From the NCBI GenBank assembly GCA_016710985.1, contig JADJTX010000002.1:338261-402260 (forward strand): a DNA stretch of 64,000 nt. The letters are read 5' to 3'. Below, in pieces: positions 1-9,016 of this stretch; the stretch's first letter is position 1; the number at the start of each line of letters is the position of its first letter. A program made the position numbers and the translations under genes. The DNA is from Ignavibacteria bacterium. GTDB lineage: Bacteria > Bacteroidota > Ignavibacteria > Tepidaquicellales > Tepidaquicellaceae. The notes below the pieces were generated by a model, which did no database searches, was not told where the DNA came from, and saw nothing but the letters and a program-made list of their open reading frames with translations.

Positions 1-632
1 AAATCAACACCCTGCTTTATGCTGTCAAGAATTTCCAGAGCAATCTTCTTTGCTTCCGTTTTTTCAGCATCACTTACTTTTCTTTCTAGAATAATATGTG
101 CTAATTCAAATTCATCGTTCATTGCCGGTAAGCTGTCCTTATATGTATTAAAAAAATCCCTGACTTCCTTATCACTTACTCTCATTGCATTCTGAAATTT
201 CTTCCTCTTCATTCTCTCTATCATTATGCTTTTCTGGAGATCTTCTCTTAAAAGTATTTTGATCTTCGATAAGCTCATGCCGTAAACCTCTACTAATCTT
301 TCTTCAGAGCCTGCCTGTGCTACAAGACCTTTGATCCTTCCTTCCAGTTCCTTCGTCACTTCATCTTCTGAAACAATGACACTGTCCTGCTGGGCTTTTG
401 CTAGAATGATCTTGTTCGAAAGCATAGACTGAAAAATCTGCTGCGCTATGAACGGATTAAGCTCAGTGAGCTGATTCTGCCTTGCGTATATCTGAATCTG
501 GTACTGAAAATCAGATTCAGTTATTATGTCATTTCCTATCACGGCAATTACTCTGTCACCTTCCACCTGGCTATGAACACCTGATGCTGCCGACAAAAGT
601 AATAGCGCAATGAATATTTTTAAGCTATGCAA
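1..632 (-). CDS. surA: SurA-like periplasmic peptidyl-prolyl isomerase/chaperone, 3' end beyond window
   Basis: The minus strand carries about 210 open codons that run off the window edge. It begins with a short signal peptide (KIFIALLLLSAASGVHS). The SurA N-terminal helical chaperone region follows, opening with VIAVIGNDIITESDF. Near the edge FELAHIIL marks the start of the first parvulin domain, most of which lies outside. The family folds outer-membrane proteins in the periplasm. A TTG start at 630-632 is chosen because AAGGA lies about a dozen bases upstream and no ATG precedes the signal peptide. It starts 7 bases after the stop of the PpiC lipoprotein gene, so the two probably form one operon for outer-membrane protein folding. 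Confidence 0.85.
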   Translation of the reverse strand, partial: MHSLKIFIALLLLSAASGVHSQVEGDRVIAVIGNDIITESDFQYQIQIYARQNQLTELNPFIAQQIFQSMLSNKIILAKAQQDSVIVSEDEVTKELEGRIKGLVAQAGSEERLVEVYGMSLSKIKILLREDLQKSIMIERMKRKKFQNAMRVSDKEVRDFFNTYKDSLPAMNDEFELAHIILERKVSDAEKTEAKKIALEILDSIKQGVD

Positions 633-639
633 ATTTAAT

Positions 640-2397
640 TTATTCCTTAAATGCTTCTATTAAAATAGTTTCGTTTATCTTTACGGGATATTTATTCTGC
701 AGGTTATTAACATATTCTTTTTCCATCTCTTTAAATTTCTCCTGCTGCAATGTGTTTGATATCTCGGACTTTACATCATCGAAAGGCTTTTCCTTTACTT
801 TACCGCTGTCGGTATATGAATATTTACCCTGATTTGTTTCATAATATTTCTGCATGTCTTCCTGAGTGATTTTTATTTTTCTCCATAGTTCTTCCTGATC
901 AACTTTGAAACTTAGCAGACCGTTTTCATATTCAGTCATCTGAGCAATGTATTCCGGATCTTTTTCAATGTTCTCCTTGATCGCAACTTTATAAAGTATA
1001 GGGTTGTCTGAAGCTCCTTCAATTATTTTAGTAAGGGTTGCTGCATTTGCCATGCTTGACATATTGTCACGGTTTTTTCCGAGGTAAGTAATCATGTCGG
1101 AAACTTTAATGTCTCCTCCTTTATATGTTGCAAGTACCCTGGATTTTTCTTCGGATGTGAACATACTGTCCAGATTAAAACCTGAAACAGGCTTTACAGA
1201 GTCAAATTTTGAAGTCAGAAAAGGTAATGCATCTTTATTAATTTCAAACTTAAATTCTTTCTTCGCTTTGTCTAAAAATTTATTGTATTCAGCTTTGAAC
1301 TGAGGTCCTTGTTTAAAATCGCCTTTCAGAGTTTCTTTTTGTTTATCAAACGGAAGGTACGGCTTTATCTCTGTTACTTTAATTATGTGCCAGCCAAAAG
1401 GAGTTCTCACAAGATCGGAAATTTCTCCCACCTTAAGTGTAAATGCAACACTGTCAAACGGCTGTACCATTCTTCTTCTGTCAAAGAAACCAAGATCACC
1501 GCCTTTTGGAGCTGAACCGGGATCCTGGGAAACCTCTCCGGCAACCTTTGAAAAATCTTCTCCATTTTTTATTCGTGCAAGCACTTCCTTCGCTTTATTA
1601 TATGTACCTAATGAATCGACTACAGCTCCAAGGCTGTCTTTTTGATCCTGAATGAGTATGTGAGAAGCTCTGATTCCGTCGCTTCTTTTTCTTTTGTCGG
1701 AAAGTTTTACAATATGAAGTCCAAACTGAGTTCTGACCGGCTCTTTTGAATAATCTCCTACCTTCAATTTATATATCGCATCTTCAAATTCCGGAACTGT
1801 CATGCCTGCTGTAAAGTAATACAAATCGCCGCCATTCTGCTTTGCTGACTGATCTTCGGAAAATTCCATTGCAACTTCCGAAAACGGTACACCGTCTTTC
1901 AATTTTTTTAATGCATCATTTGCTTTTTGATATGCCTTTATTGAATCTTCAGGAGTGTAATTCTGCTGGGGTAAATTAAATAAGATATGCGATGCTCTTA
2001 TTTCGTATTCCTTTTTCTCATATAGATCTTTGATCTGCGGTTCTACGATGTCCTTATCTATTAGAAATGATATTAAAAAGTTTTCTTTATACTGATTCAG
2101 ATCATTCTGAATATCATCTGCTTTTAATAAGCCTCTGTCACGTGCATCTTTGACTTTCAGCTTGAATTTTACCAGCAAATCCAAAAACTCTTTTCTTTTT
2201 TCCATGTTTGTGTTCTTTGCAGAATCAAGATTATTCACGGTTTTCATATACTGTTTTTCATAATCATCTAAATAAATTTTTTCATCCCCGACCTCTGCAA
2301 CTACCTGTTTCTTTTTTGAAGAACACGCTACTACAACTACTAAAAATATTATCGATAGAAATGAAATTATTTTTATTAAACTTTTCTTATTTTGCAT
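640..2397 (-). CDS. PpiC/parvulin-type peptidyl-prolyl isomerase lipoprotein
   Basis: A 585-residue protein. It has a lipoprotein signal peptide with the lipobox VVACSS near residue 25, so it is probably anchored in a membrane facing the periplasm. Two parvulin domains lie in tandem: one at about 130-235 (IRASHILF to FGLHIVKLSD) and one at about 240-345 (IRASHILIQD to FGWHIIKVTE). Each shows the GGDL motif. A SurA/PrsA-like helical region flanks them on both sides. Parvulins catalyse cis-trans isomerisation of X-Pro bonds and assist folding of exported proteins. surA follows directly on the same strand, supporting a two-gene folding operon. The reading frame is clean. Confidence 0.9.
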   Translation of the reverse strand: MQNKKSLIKIISFLSIIFLVVVVACSSKKKQVVAEVGDEKIYLDDYEKQYMKTVNNLDSAKNTNMEKRKEFLDLLVKFKLKVKDARDRGLLKADDIQNDLNQYKENFLISFLIDKDIVEPQIKDLYEKKEYEIRASHILFNLPQQNYTPEDSIKAYQKANDALKKLKDGVPFSEVAMEFSEDQSAKQNGGDLYYFTAGMTVPEFEDAIYKLKVGDYSKEPVRTQFGLHIVKLSDKRKRSDGIRASHILIQDQKDSLGAVVDSLGTYNKAKEVLARIKNGEDFSKVAGEVSQDPGSAPKGGDLGFFDRRRMVQPFDSVAFTLKVGEISDLVRTPFGWHIIKVTEIKPYLPFDKQKETLKGDFKQGPQFKAEYNKFLDKAKKEFKFEINKDALPFLTSKFDSVKPVSGFNLDSMFTSEEKSRVLATYKGGDIKVSDMITYLGKNRDNMSSMANAATLTKIIEGASDNPILYKVAIKENIEKDPEYIAQMTEYENGLLSFKVDQEELWRKIKITQEDMQKYYETNQGKYSYTDSGKVKEKPFDDVKSEISNTLQQEKFKEMEKEYVNNLQNKYPVKINETILIEAFKE

Positions 2398-2502
2398 TCT
2401 TTTTGCTTATTTTTATTAAAATTTTGATAGATAAGTAATTAAAATACCTAAATCGGCTTTGAATTAAAAGCCAAGAAACCAATCAAGAGCCGGATCATAA
2501 AA

Positions 2503-2569
2503 AATCTTACGAATCTTACGAATCTTACGAATCTTATGAATCTTACGAATCTTACGAATCTTATGAATC
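2503..2569. repeat. 9-bp tandem array (AATCTTACG)
   Basis: About seven copies of AATCTTACG with occasional T for C (AATCTTATG). It lies between the divergent PpiC and exonuclease/UvrC genes. The same word recurs at 6471-6517, 13456-13492 and 42752-42800. Confidence 0.9.
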
Positions 2570-2628
2570 AAAAGCGATATTGATTTAAATAGTATGAAAG
2601 GTTTCAGATTTTTATATTAGGATTATTT

Positions 2629-4335
2629 ATGAAAGAAAGTTCAGATTTAAATATTTTCGATACAACATTTATTGTTTGTGATGTTGAAACTACCGGACTG
2701 TCTCCGGCAGGTAATCGTATAACTGAAATCGCGCTTATAAAAGTTCGCAACGGGGAAATAATTGATAAGTACACTTCTTTGATTAATCCTCAGCAGCATA
2801 TACCCAGAGAAATTACAAATCTCACCGGAATTTCAAATGAGGATGTAATTAATAAGCCGACCTTCCTTCAGGTTTCGAATGAGATTATTTCATTTATCGG
2901 ACAGAGTGAATCCGGAAATATAATTTTTACGGGTCACAATGTTGGTTTTGATTATAAATTTTTACTTCATTCTTTTCTGAGGATTGACAAACCATTCGCT
3001 TTGAAGACCCTGTGCACCTGCAAGCTTGCACGCAGACTGCTTAAACGTCTCCGCAGTAAATCCCTTATCAATGTAGCTGCTTACTTTGCGATAAAATTTA
3101 AAAGATATCACAGAGCTTATGATGATGCGCTCGCAACTTCAAAAATACTTCTGAATTTTCTTGATACTCTTTCCGAAGAATATGAATTTGAAAGCATTGA
3201 TGAAGTACTTAAATTTCAAAACTGTAAAATTTATAATAATGAAAATAAATCTCCTGTACTCAAACGCCTTAATGTGTCCTTAAAGGATTTTCCCAAAGCT
3301 CCGGGTGTGTATTTCATGAAAGGAAAAGACGGGGAGACTTTATATATTGGAAAAGCAAAAAATCTCCGTGAACGGCTTTCTTCTTATTTTAGATTTAATT
3401 CAGAATTACCGGTAAAACTAAAACGGCTCCTGAATAATATCGCTTCGGTTGAGTATGAATTGACTAACTCAGAGCTCTCTGCGCTTATACTGGAATCAAA
3501 ACTCATAAAACAGCACAAACCCCGCTTCAACTCGGCAATCAAGAGATTCCGGTTTCATCCTTTTTTAAAAATAGATGTGCACAATGAATATCCTAAGATC
3601 GAAAAAGTTTATGAAATAGAAAATGACGGAGCAAACTATTACGGACCTTTTCAAAGCGGCGTCACGGTTAACAAGCTTCTCAAGGACGTGAACGAAGAAT
3701 TCAGGCTCCGGAAATGCGATTATAAATATCTGAAACCATCAATAGAGCATTCAACCTGTATGTACCGCGAAATTGGAAAATGTGAAGCTCCGTGTAATTT
3801 CTCCCAATCCAAAAAAGAATATGAAGATGAAGTCATAAAGGTTCATAATTTCATAACCTCTTTTGAAGAAAATTCAGCACGTAAACGGTATGAGATCAGG
3901 ATGAAGGAATTTTCAGAGAAACTGGAGTTTGAAAGAGCCGCATTTATAAGAGACAGACTGAAGGATATTCAGAAAGTTCTCAGCTATCAGAAGGTCATCA
4001 CCTCAGCTATTAATGATAAAAAAATCATTATAAAATGTAACAGCGAGAGCGGTAAAGAAATATTCTTTATTCATAACGGAAAACTTGTTAAAACTTATTT
4101 GATTCAGAAGGAAAATGAATTCAACCAGACAAATATTTTCGAAGAACTAACTGAAACCACTGAGTACTTATTCTTTTCCCTAAGCAGATATGTAAAACAT
4201 AAATTCAACAATTACGAGCTGGATGAGATAAAAGTAATATCCAACTGGCTCGCCTTAAACCGTGACCGGAACAGCGTAATGGAAATCAAAGACTGGAATA
4301 ATAAAAATGATGTGATGCAGTTTCTTTCTGTCTGA
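2629..4335 (+). CDS. DEDDh 3'-5' exonuclease fused to a UvrC-like GIY-YIG nuclease
   Basis: A 568-residue fusion. Residues about 12-175 form a DnaQ-like DEDDh exonuclease: Exo I is CDVETTGL, Exo II is the GHNVGFDYKF region, and Exo III is HRAYDDALAT with the catalytic His and Asp. Residues about 220-300 form a GIY-YIG nuclease domain (PGVYFMKGKDGETLYIGKA) like the N-terminal nuclease of UvrC. A Cys-bearing linker and a UVR-type helix pair (EKLEFERAAFIRDRLKDIQ) follow. The C-terminal RNase H-like nuclease and HhH domains of full UvrC are absent. Similar exonuclease/UvrC-N fusions are known in several phyla and resemble the E. coli Cho arrangement. The likely role is DNA repair incision with end trimming; the substrate is not shown by the sequence. 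Confidence 0.88.
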   Translation: MKESSDLNIFDTTFIVCDVETTGLSPAGNRITEIALIKVRNGEIIDKYTSLINPQQHIPREITNLTGISNEDVINKPTFLQVSNEIISFIGQSESGNIIFTGHNVGFDYKFLLHSFLRIDKPFALKTLCTCKLARRLLKRLRSKSLINVAAYFAIKFKRYHRAYDDALATSKILLNFLDTLSEEYEFESIDEVLKFQNCKIYNNENKSPVLKRLNVSLKDFPKAPGVYFMKGKDGETLYIGKAKNLRERLSSYFRFNSELPVKLKRLLNNIASVEYELTNSELSALILESKLIKQHKPRFNSAIKRFRFHPFLKIDVHNEYPKIEKVYEIENDGANYYGPFQSGVTVNKLLKDVNEEFRLRKCDYKYLKPSIEHSTCMYREIGKCEAPCNFSQSKKEYEDEVIKVHNFITSFEENSARKRYEIRMKEFSEKLEFERAAFIRDRLKDIQKVLSYQKVITSAINDKKIIIKCNSESGKEIFFIHNGKLVKTYLIQKENEFNQTNIFEELTETTEYLFFSLSRYVKHKFNNYELDEIKVISNWLALNRDRNSVMEIKDWNNKNDVMQFLSV

Positions 4336-4512
4336 TGTAAATTTTAAAAAAATTGATCTTACTTAACTTATAATTCCATATTGATCTGTTTGAACTGTGT
4401 TATTTTTTGTGGTGTATGTAGAAACCAATATTAATGGAGTTATGTAAATTGTATTTGAAAATTTTTTTTCACATATTTTAAGAAATTTTTTACAAATTTA
4501 ATCAAATAAAAA

Positions 4513-5700
4513 ATGAAAAGAATATTACTGCTTCCCCTAATTGTCTTATTGTTTTCTTTTGGATTAAAGGATAATTCCTTCCTCAATGGCAATTCAGAGT
4601 TTAATTCAGTAATAATAAGTTCTCCGGTATCTCCTGTGGATATTACTTCTATTACCGCTACATCAAATTTTAAAGTTGCAGGAAGACAGGTAAAACTCAA
4701 CGGTAATCCCATATTCTTTAAAGGAATGGGGTATCAGCCGGTGCCTGTAGGACAACACCCGAATGATGCTCCTAACGGAGATTATTTTACTTCTAATTAT
4801 GCACATATTTATAAACCTGATGTTGATAAAATGAGGGCAATGGGAGTAAATGCAATAAAAATTTACAGCTGGTATCCGGATAAAGACCATTCTGATTTTT
4901 TAAATTACTGTTACAATAATAATAAAGACCCTATATATGTCGGAGTGGGATATTTCATGCCGCCCGGGACAATTGTCAACAATTTTGATGAGAAACTTGC
5001 TTTGTTTAAAACCCTTGCTTCTAAAACTTCAACTCACCCTGCAATTCTCGGATACATGCTGGGTAATGAAAATGTAGGTGGAGATATTAATAACCCTGTA
5101 TTCTGGACCAACCTAAATAAAATTGCCGCAGCGTTAAAATCAATAGCTCCTAACAAACTGACATTTACAGGACTTGTAGATGACGGAATGAAATCCGTCA
5201 GAGCCGGAAACAGTTATATGAAAAATCTTGATGTATGGGGAATAAATGTCTTCAGAGGCAAAACCTTGGGTGATTTTTATAAGACTTATGAGAGTGCATC
5301 AGCCAAACCAGTGTTAATTACGGAACTTGGTTTTCCGGCAACAATAAGGACAAATAATATCCCTGCTGTTATGCCTGACAATGCCGAAGATGTTGCCGAT
5401 TATACAGAGGATGTATTAAAAGAAATTGAAAAAAACAGTTCGGATGACGACGCTGATGATGTCGTAGCAGGTGTATTCTGGTTTATGTTCTGCGATGAAT
5501 GGTGGAAACAGGAGTGTCCCGCATGCTGGAGCCCTAACAATCAGCCGTGCGCCTGTACAAAATCAACACATGATTTTACTAAGAAAAATTATACGGATAA
5601 TTATCCAGGAAAATGGTTGGACGAAGAATGGTTCGGATTATATACTACTGACAGATCCCCGAGAGCTGCAGTAAAGACAATCACTTCGCTCTGGAAATAA
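4513..5700 (+). CDS. Secreted clan GH-A glycosidase or transglycosylase (GH72/GH2-like barrel)
   Basis: A 395-residue protein with a hydrophobic signal peptide (ILLLPLIVLLFSFG). The body reads as a TIM-barrel glycosidase: LNGNPIFFKGMGYQPV at the first strand, VNAIKIYSWYPD, then GYMLGNENVGG with the expected acid/base Glu after Asn, and PVLITELGFPA with the expected nucleophile Glu. This spacing and the FFKGMGYQ start recall GH72 glucanosyltransferases and the GH2/GH5 barrel. I cannot settle the family or substrate. A Cys-rich stretch near the C terminus (CPACWSPNNQPCAC) may form disulfides. No T9SS sorting domain is present. A strong terminator follows about 75 bp downstream. Confidence 0.72.
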   Translation: MKRILLLPLIVLLFSFGLKDNSFLNGNSEFNSVIISSPVSPVDITSITATSNFKVAGRQVKLNGNPIFFKGMGYQPVPVGQHPNDAPNGDYFTSNYAHIYKPDVDKMRAMGVNAIKIYSWYPDKDHSDFLNYCYNNNKDPIYVGVGYFMPPGTIVNNFDEKLALFKTLASKTSTHPAILGYMLGNENVGGDINNPVFWTNLNKIAAALKSIAPNKLTFTGLVDDGMKSVRAGNSYMKNLDVWGINVFRGKTLGDFYKTYESASAKPVLITELGFPATIRTNNIPAVMPDNAEDVADYTEDVLKEIEKNSSDDDADDVVAGVFWFMFCDEWWKQECPACWSPNNQPCACTKSTHDFTKKNYTDNYPGKWLDEEWFGLYTTDRSPRAAVKTITSLWK

Positions 5701-5758
5701 AAATTATTACAATAATTCAGAAAAGGATTTAACGTTAAATATTCTATTCTATACTTTA

Positions 5759-5784
5759 TTCAGATCATAAAACAAAAAACCACC
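5759..5784. repeat. Left copy of a 26-bp direct repeat flanking the toxin-antitoxin cassette
   Basis: This 26-mer, from TTCAG to CCACC, matches 6424-6449 at 25 of 26 positions. Each copy leads into and includes the left arm of a terminator hairpin. The toxin-antitoxin genes lie between the copies. Confidence 0.85.
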
Positions 5785-5810
5785 TATTCTGAAAACAGGT
5801 GGTTTTATTT
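5774..5810. terminator. Bidirectional rho-independent terminator
   Basis: Stem AAAACCACCT (5776-5785) pairs with AGGTGGTTTT (5797-5806), with an A-rich left flank and a T-rich right flank. It can end the glycosidase transcript (+) and the toxin transcript (-). Confidence 0.85.
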
Positions 5811-5813
5811 TAA

Positions 5814-6078
5814 CTATTTGTAAATATCTTTTCTATGACCGGCTTTAAAAATAATTAACAAGAGCTCTTTATTCACTATTTCGTATAGAATTCTATAATT
5901 TCCAACTCTGAGCCGATAAGTTACTCCATATAATTCCTTTGAGCTTTTTAATATCTAATGAGTTTTGAAAAGGATTATTGGAAAGAATTTTTAATTTATT
6001 TAAAATTTCAATCCGGTACCTGTCTTCGATAGCATTAAGATACTTTTGAACTTTTCTTTCTACTCTTAGCGTATACAT
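5814..6078 (-). pseudogene. RelE/ParE-type toxin, frameshifted
   Basis: The frame from ATG 6078 encodes MYTLRVERKVQKYL and reaches KKLKGI. It then leaves the family pattern and stops near 5893. In the next frame the sequence resumes as YGVTYRLRVGNYRILYEI and ends IIFKAGHRKDIYK at a TAG at 5814-5816. That is a textbook RelE-superfamily C terminus: basic, with the RxGxYRxxY core. Dropping one base near 5938 restores one 88-codon frame. RelE toxins are ribosome-dependent mRNA interferases. The start lies inside the antitoxin gene, a 44-bp overlap, which suits translational coupling. Either the toxin is inactivated or the sequence has a 1-base error. Confidence 0.85.
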
Positions 6079-6376
6079 TCTTTTTATCCTTTACCATTAT
6101 CTCCTTTGATTTAGCATTTCCCTTTCGTTTACTGGAAGTTTCAAGAAGCATCTCATCAATACTAACAAAATCAGAATAATCTCCATTTTTTATTTTTTGA
6201 TTTGTTTCATATACTAAAACAATCTCTTCCGGAGTAAGATAATCGGGGTCTTCTATATTCTTATATCTTTCAGGATGTTTAATGGAATCTTCTAATGATT
6301 TTAAGTAATCATATTCTTCCAATGGAATTATAACCATCGGTTCAGTTGAATTTATATTTAAAGTATTCGATTTCAT
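6035..6376 (-). CDS. Phd/RelB-like antitoxin of the RelE-type pair
   Basis: A 113-residue acidic-to-basic protein. Its N-terminal segment TEPMVIIPLEEYDYLKSL is typical of Phd/YefM-like antitoxins, in which that region dimerises and binds DNA. The middle is acidic (PDYLTPEEI, SDFVSIDEMLLE) and would wrap the toxin. The basic tail (KSRKKSSK) is read from the part of the gene that overlaps the toxin start and may be longer than in relatives. Antitoxin first, toxin second, with overlapping ends is the usual order. Such antitoxins normally repress their own operon. The family assignment rests on pattern and on the neighbouring toxin. Confidence 0.7.
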   Translation of the reverse strand: MKSNTLNINSTEPMVIIPLEEYDYLKSLEDSIKHPERYKNIEDPDYLTPEEIVLVYETNQKIKNGDYSDFVSIDEMLLETSSKRKGNAKSKEIMVKDKKNVYAKSRKKSSKVS

Positions 6377-6423
6377 TTTAATTTTATTTGAACTACTTCA
6401 AAATAATTTATAACTATTTATTA

Positions 6424-6449
6424 TTCAAATCATAAAACAAAAAACCACC
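6424..6449. repeat. Right copy of the 26-bp direct repeat flanking the toxin-antitoxin cassette
   Basis: Matches 5759-5784 except A for G at the fifth base. The two copies start 665 bp apart. Confidence 0.85.
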
Positions 6450-6469
6450 CGCTCTTTCGAACAGGTGGT
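6437..6469 (-). terminator. Terminator downstream of dnaK
   Basis: ACCACC(C) at 6444-6450 pairs with (A)GGTGGT at 6463-6469. Read on the minus strand the stem is followed by TTTTTTGTTTT, giving a rho-independent terminator about 50 bp past the dnaK stop. Confidence 0.8.
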
Positions 6470-6470
6470 A

Positions 6471-6517
6471 AATTCTTACAATTCAAACAATCTTACAAAT
6501 CTTATGAATCTTACAAT
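6471..6517. repeat. Short degenerate array of the AATCTTAC word after dnaK
   Basis: Four degenerate copies (AATCTTACA, AATCTTATG) abut the dnaK stop codon. The unit is the same as at 2503-2569. Confidence 0.7.
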
Positions 6518-8461
6518 CTACTTCTTATCCTTATCATCAACTACTTCAAAATCCGCATTCTCTACATTAGGATCGGCGCCTGCTCCGGGTTGTTCTCCTC
6601 CGGGCTGTGAACCGGCTTCACCCTGTTGCTGTCCGTCTCCTCCTGCTGTTGACTGAGAATACATCTGAGAAGAAGCTTCATTCCAGACTGTGTTATATTC
6701 ATCCATTGCTGATTTAAGAGTTGTTGCATTATCAGTCTTTATTGCGTCTTTCAATCTGTCGAGTGCAAGCTGAACTTTCGAACGCAGTTCGGGAGTCAGT
6801 TTTGCTTCAAATTCTTTCAGCTGCTTCTCACCCTGGAATACCATTGCGTCCGCCTGATTCTTCATCTCAATCGTTTCTTTTCTCTTGTTATCTTCGGCTT
6901 CATGTTCTTTAGCATCTTTCTTCATCTTTTCTATTTCAGCTTCAGACAATCCTGACGAATGAGTGATCTTTATTTGCTGCTGCTTGCCGGTCGTCTTTTC
7001 CATAGCCGATACATTCAAAATACCATTTGCATCTATATCAAACGTAACTTCAACCTGCGGCACGCCTCTGGGTCCGGGAGGAATTCCGTCTAAATGAAAT
7101 CTTCCCAAAGTCCTGTTATCGGTTGCCATCGGTCTTTCTCCCTGAAGCACATGAATTTCAACTGAAGGCTGATTGTCTGATGCAGTTGAAAATACCTGTG
7201 ACTTCTTTGTCGGAATGGTTGAGTTAGCTTCAATAAGCTTTGTCATTACGCCGCCAAGTGTTTCAATTCCAAGTGATAGTGGAGTTACATCAAGCAATAA
7301 CACATCTTGAACATCGCCGGCTAAAACACCACCCTGAATTGCTGCGCCAATGGCTACAACTTCATCCGGGTTTACGCTCTTATTCGGCTCTTTCCCGAAC
7401 AATTTCTTAACGGTTTCCTGAACCATCGGAATTCTGGTAGATCCTCCGACTAAAATTACTTCATCTATCTCATTTACTTTATAACCCGAATCTTCAATTG
7501 CTTTCTTACACGGACCGACTGTTCTTTCCACTAAATCATGTATCAATGATTCAAACTTTGATCTAGTAATTGTCTCAAGTAAAAACTTTGGACCTTCAGC
7601 CGTAGCAGTAATATAGGGCAGATTCACTTCCGTCTGTGAGCTTGTTGATAATGCTTTCTTAGCATTCTCAGCTGCTTCTTTCAATCTTTGTAAAGCCATC
7701 GCATCTTTTCTCAGATCTATACCTTCTTTTTTCTTGAATTCATCCGCAAGATAATCTATTAATTTCTGATCAAAGTCATCACCGCCTAAGTGTCCGTCAC
7801 CGTTTGTTGATTTAACTTCAAAAACACCGTCACCTAATTCAAGTATTGAAATATCAAATGTACCGCCTCCTAAGTCATATACTGCAACTTTCTCATTTGC
7901 TTTCTTTCTGTCGAGACCGTAAGCAAGAGCTGCTGCTGTTGGTTCGTTGATAATTCTTTTTACATCGAGACCTGCAATTTTGCCGGCATCTTTAGTTGCC
8001 TGTCTTTGCGAGTCATTGAAATATGCAGGAACAGTAATTACCGCTTCTGTTACCGGCTGACCGAGATAGTCTTCAGCAGTTTTTTTCATCTTCTGAAGTA
8101 CCATCGCAGAAATCTCCGGCGGAGAATAAACCTTATTCTGTCCGTTGTCGCTTACTTCAATTCTTACAGTATCGTTTTCCCCTTTAATTACTTTGTAAGG
8201 GACTTTCTTGATTTCTTCCGTAACTTCATCGAACCTTCTTCCCATAAATCTCTTTATAGAGAAAATTGTATTCGTTGGATTTGTTACGGCCTGACGCTTT
8301 GCCGGGTCACCCACTAATCTGTCGCCTGTTTTCGTAAAAGCTACGACTGACGGGGTAGTTCTTGAACCTTCTGCATTTGGAATTACAACAGGGTCATTTC
8401 CTTCCATCACAGCGACACAGGAATTAGTAGTTCCCAGATCAATTCCTATTATTTTACCCAT
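6518..8461 (-). CDS. dnaK: Chaperone protein DnaK (Hsp70)
   Basis: 647 residues, full length. The ATPase domain opens [16 protein letters not shown]. It contains the phosphate-loop and signature motifs ([44 protein letters not shown]). The substrate-binding domain includes [14 protein letters not shown] and the helical lid. The tail is Gly/Gln-rich and ends in acidic [10 protein letters not shown]. DnaK binds exposed hydrophobic peptides under ATP control. An AAAGGAA Shine-Dalgarno precedes the ATG. It lies downstream of hsp20 on the same strand with a terminator between them. dnaJ and grpE are not in the window. Confidence 0.98.
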   Translation of the reverse strand: MGKIIGIDLGTTNSCVAVMEGNDPVVIPNAEGSRTTPSVVAFTKTGDRLVGDPAKRQAVTNPTNTIFSIKRFMGRRFDEVTEEIKKVPYKVIKGENDTVRIEVSDNGQNKVYSPPEISAMVLQKMKKTAEDYLGQPVTEAVITVPAYFNDSQRQATKDAGKIAGLDVKRIINEPTAAALAYGLDRKKANEKVAVYDLGGGTFDISILELGDGVFEVKSTNGDGHLGGDDFDQKLIDYLADEFKKKEGIDLRKDAMALQRLKEAAENAKKALSTSSQTEVNLPYITATAEGPKFLLETITRSKFESLIHDLVERTVGPCKKAIEDSGYKVNEIDEVILVGGSTRIPMVQETVKKLFGKEPNKSVNPDEVVAIGAAIQGGVLAGDVQDVLLLDVTPLSLGIETLGGVMTKLIEANSTIPTKKSQVFSTASDNQPSVEIHVLQGERPMATDNRTLGRFHLDGIPPGPRGVPQVEVTFDIDANGILNVSAMEKTTGKQQQIKITHSSGLSEAEIEKMKKDAKEHEAEDNKRKETIEMKNQADAMVFQGEKQLKEFEAKLTPELRSKVQLALDRLKDAIKTDNATTLKSAMDEYNTVWNEASSQMYSQSTAGGDGQQQGEAGSQPGGEQPGAGADPNVENADFEVVDDKDKK

Positions 8462-8523
8462 GATCTTGTTTTCCTTTCTTTAAATTAAGATAATGCAAAA
8501 GGCAGTTCACCCATGCATTGTAA

Positions 8524-8556
8524 TTAAAAAATTGAGGGTGAGTTTTTCTCACCCCC
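8524..8556 (-). terminator. Terminator between hsp20 and dnaK
   Basis: On the minus strand GGGTGAG, a short A-rich loop and CTCACCC are followed by a T-run (CAATTTTTTAATT). This would end most hsp20 transcripts before dnaK, implying a separate dnaK promoter or read-through. Confidence 0.8.
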
Positions 8557-8578
8557 ATTATGTTGGTTAAGTTAATTA

Positions 8579-9016
8579 TTATTTAATGTTAATTTCTTTT
8601 ACAACCGGTTTTGCTTCCTCGATTTTTGGAAGTGTAATATTCAAAGCCCCGTCTTTAAATTCTGCATCGATAGCTTCACTCTTTATATCCTTCGAAAGAT
8701 TAAAATTTCTGCTGATCTCACCGAAATAGATCTCGTTGAGTATCAGATTTGTGTCTTCGGTTTTTGTTTCTTCTTTCTTTGTACCCGTGACAGTTAAAAC
8801 ATTATTTTCAACGGATATTTTCAAGTCTTCTTTTGTTAATCCCGGTAATTCCATTTTAATGTTGAAGTTATCTCTGTTTTCACTAATTCTTACTTTTGGG
8901 GTGTAATTAGAAGTTGGATTTATGTTTTCCCAGTTATTAAATAAAGGACTGTTAAAAACTGATTTTAATGTATCATTAATAAAATCAGAATCTTTTTTGA
9001 ATTTTATTACATTCAT
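8579..9016 (-). CDS. Small heat shock protein, Hsp20/alpha-crystallin family
   Basis: 145 residues. The alpha-crystallin domain occupies about 45-135. It shows MELPGLTKEDLKISVENNVL, the A-x-x-x-n-G-v-L-like signature DAEFKDGALNITLPK, and a short C-terminal tail with the anchoring I-x-I (EINIK). Such proteins form oligomers that hold unfolding proteins until DnaK refolds them, and dnaK is the next gene. AAAGGAG sits at good spacing before the ATG. Confidence 0.95.
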   Translation of the reverse strand: MNVIKFKKDSDFINDTLKSVFNSPLFNNWENINPTSNYTPKVRISENRDNFNIKMELPGLTKEDLKISVENNVLTVTGTKKEETKTEDTNLILNEIYFGEISRNFNLSKDIKSEAIDAEFKDGALNITLPKIEEAKPVVKEINIK

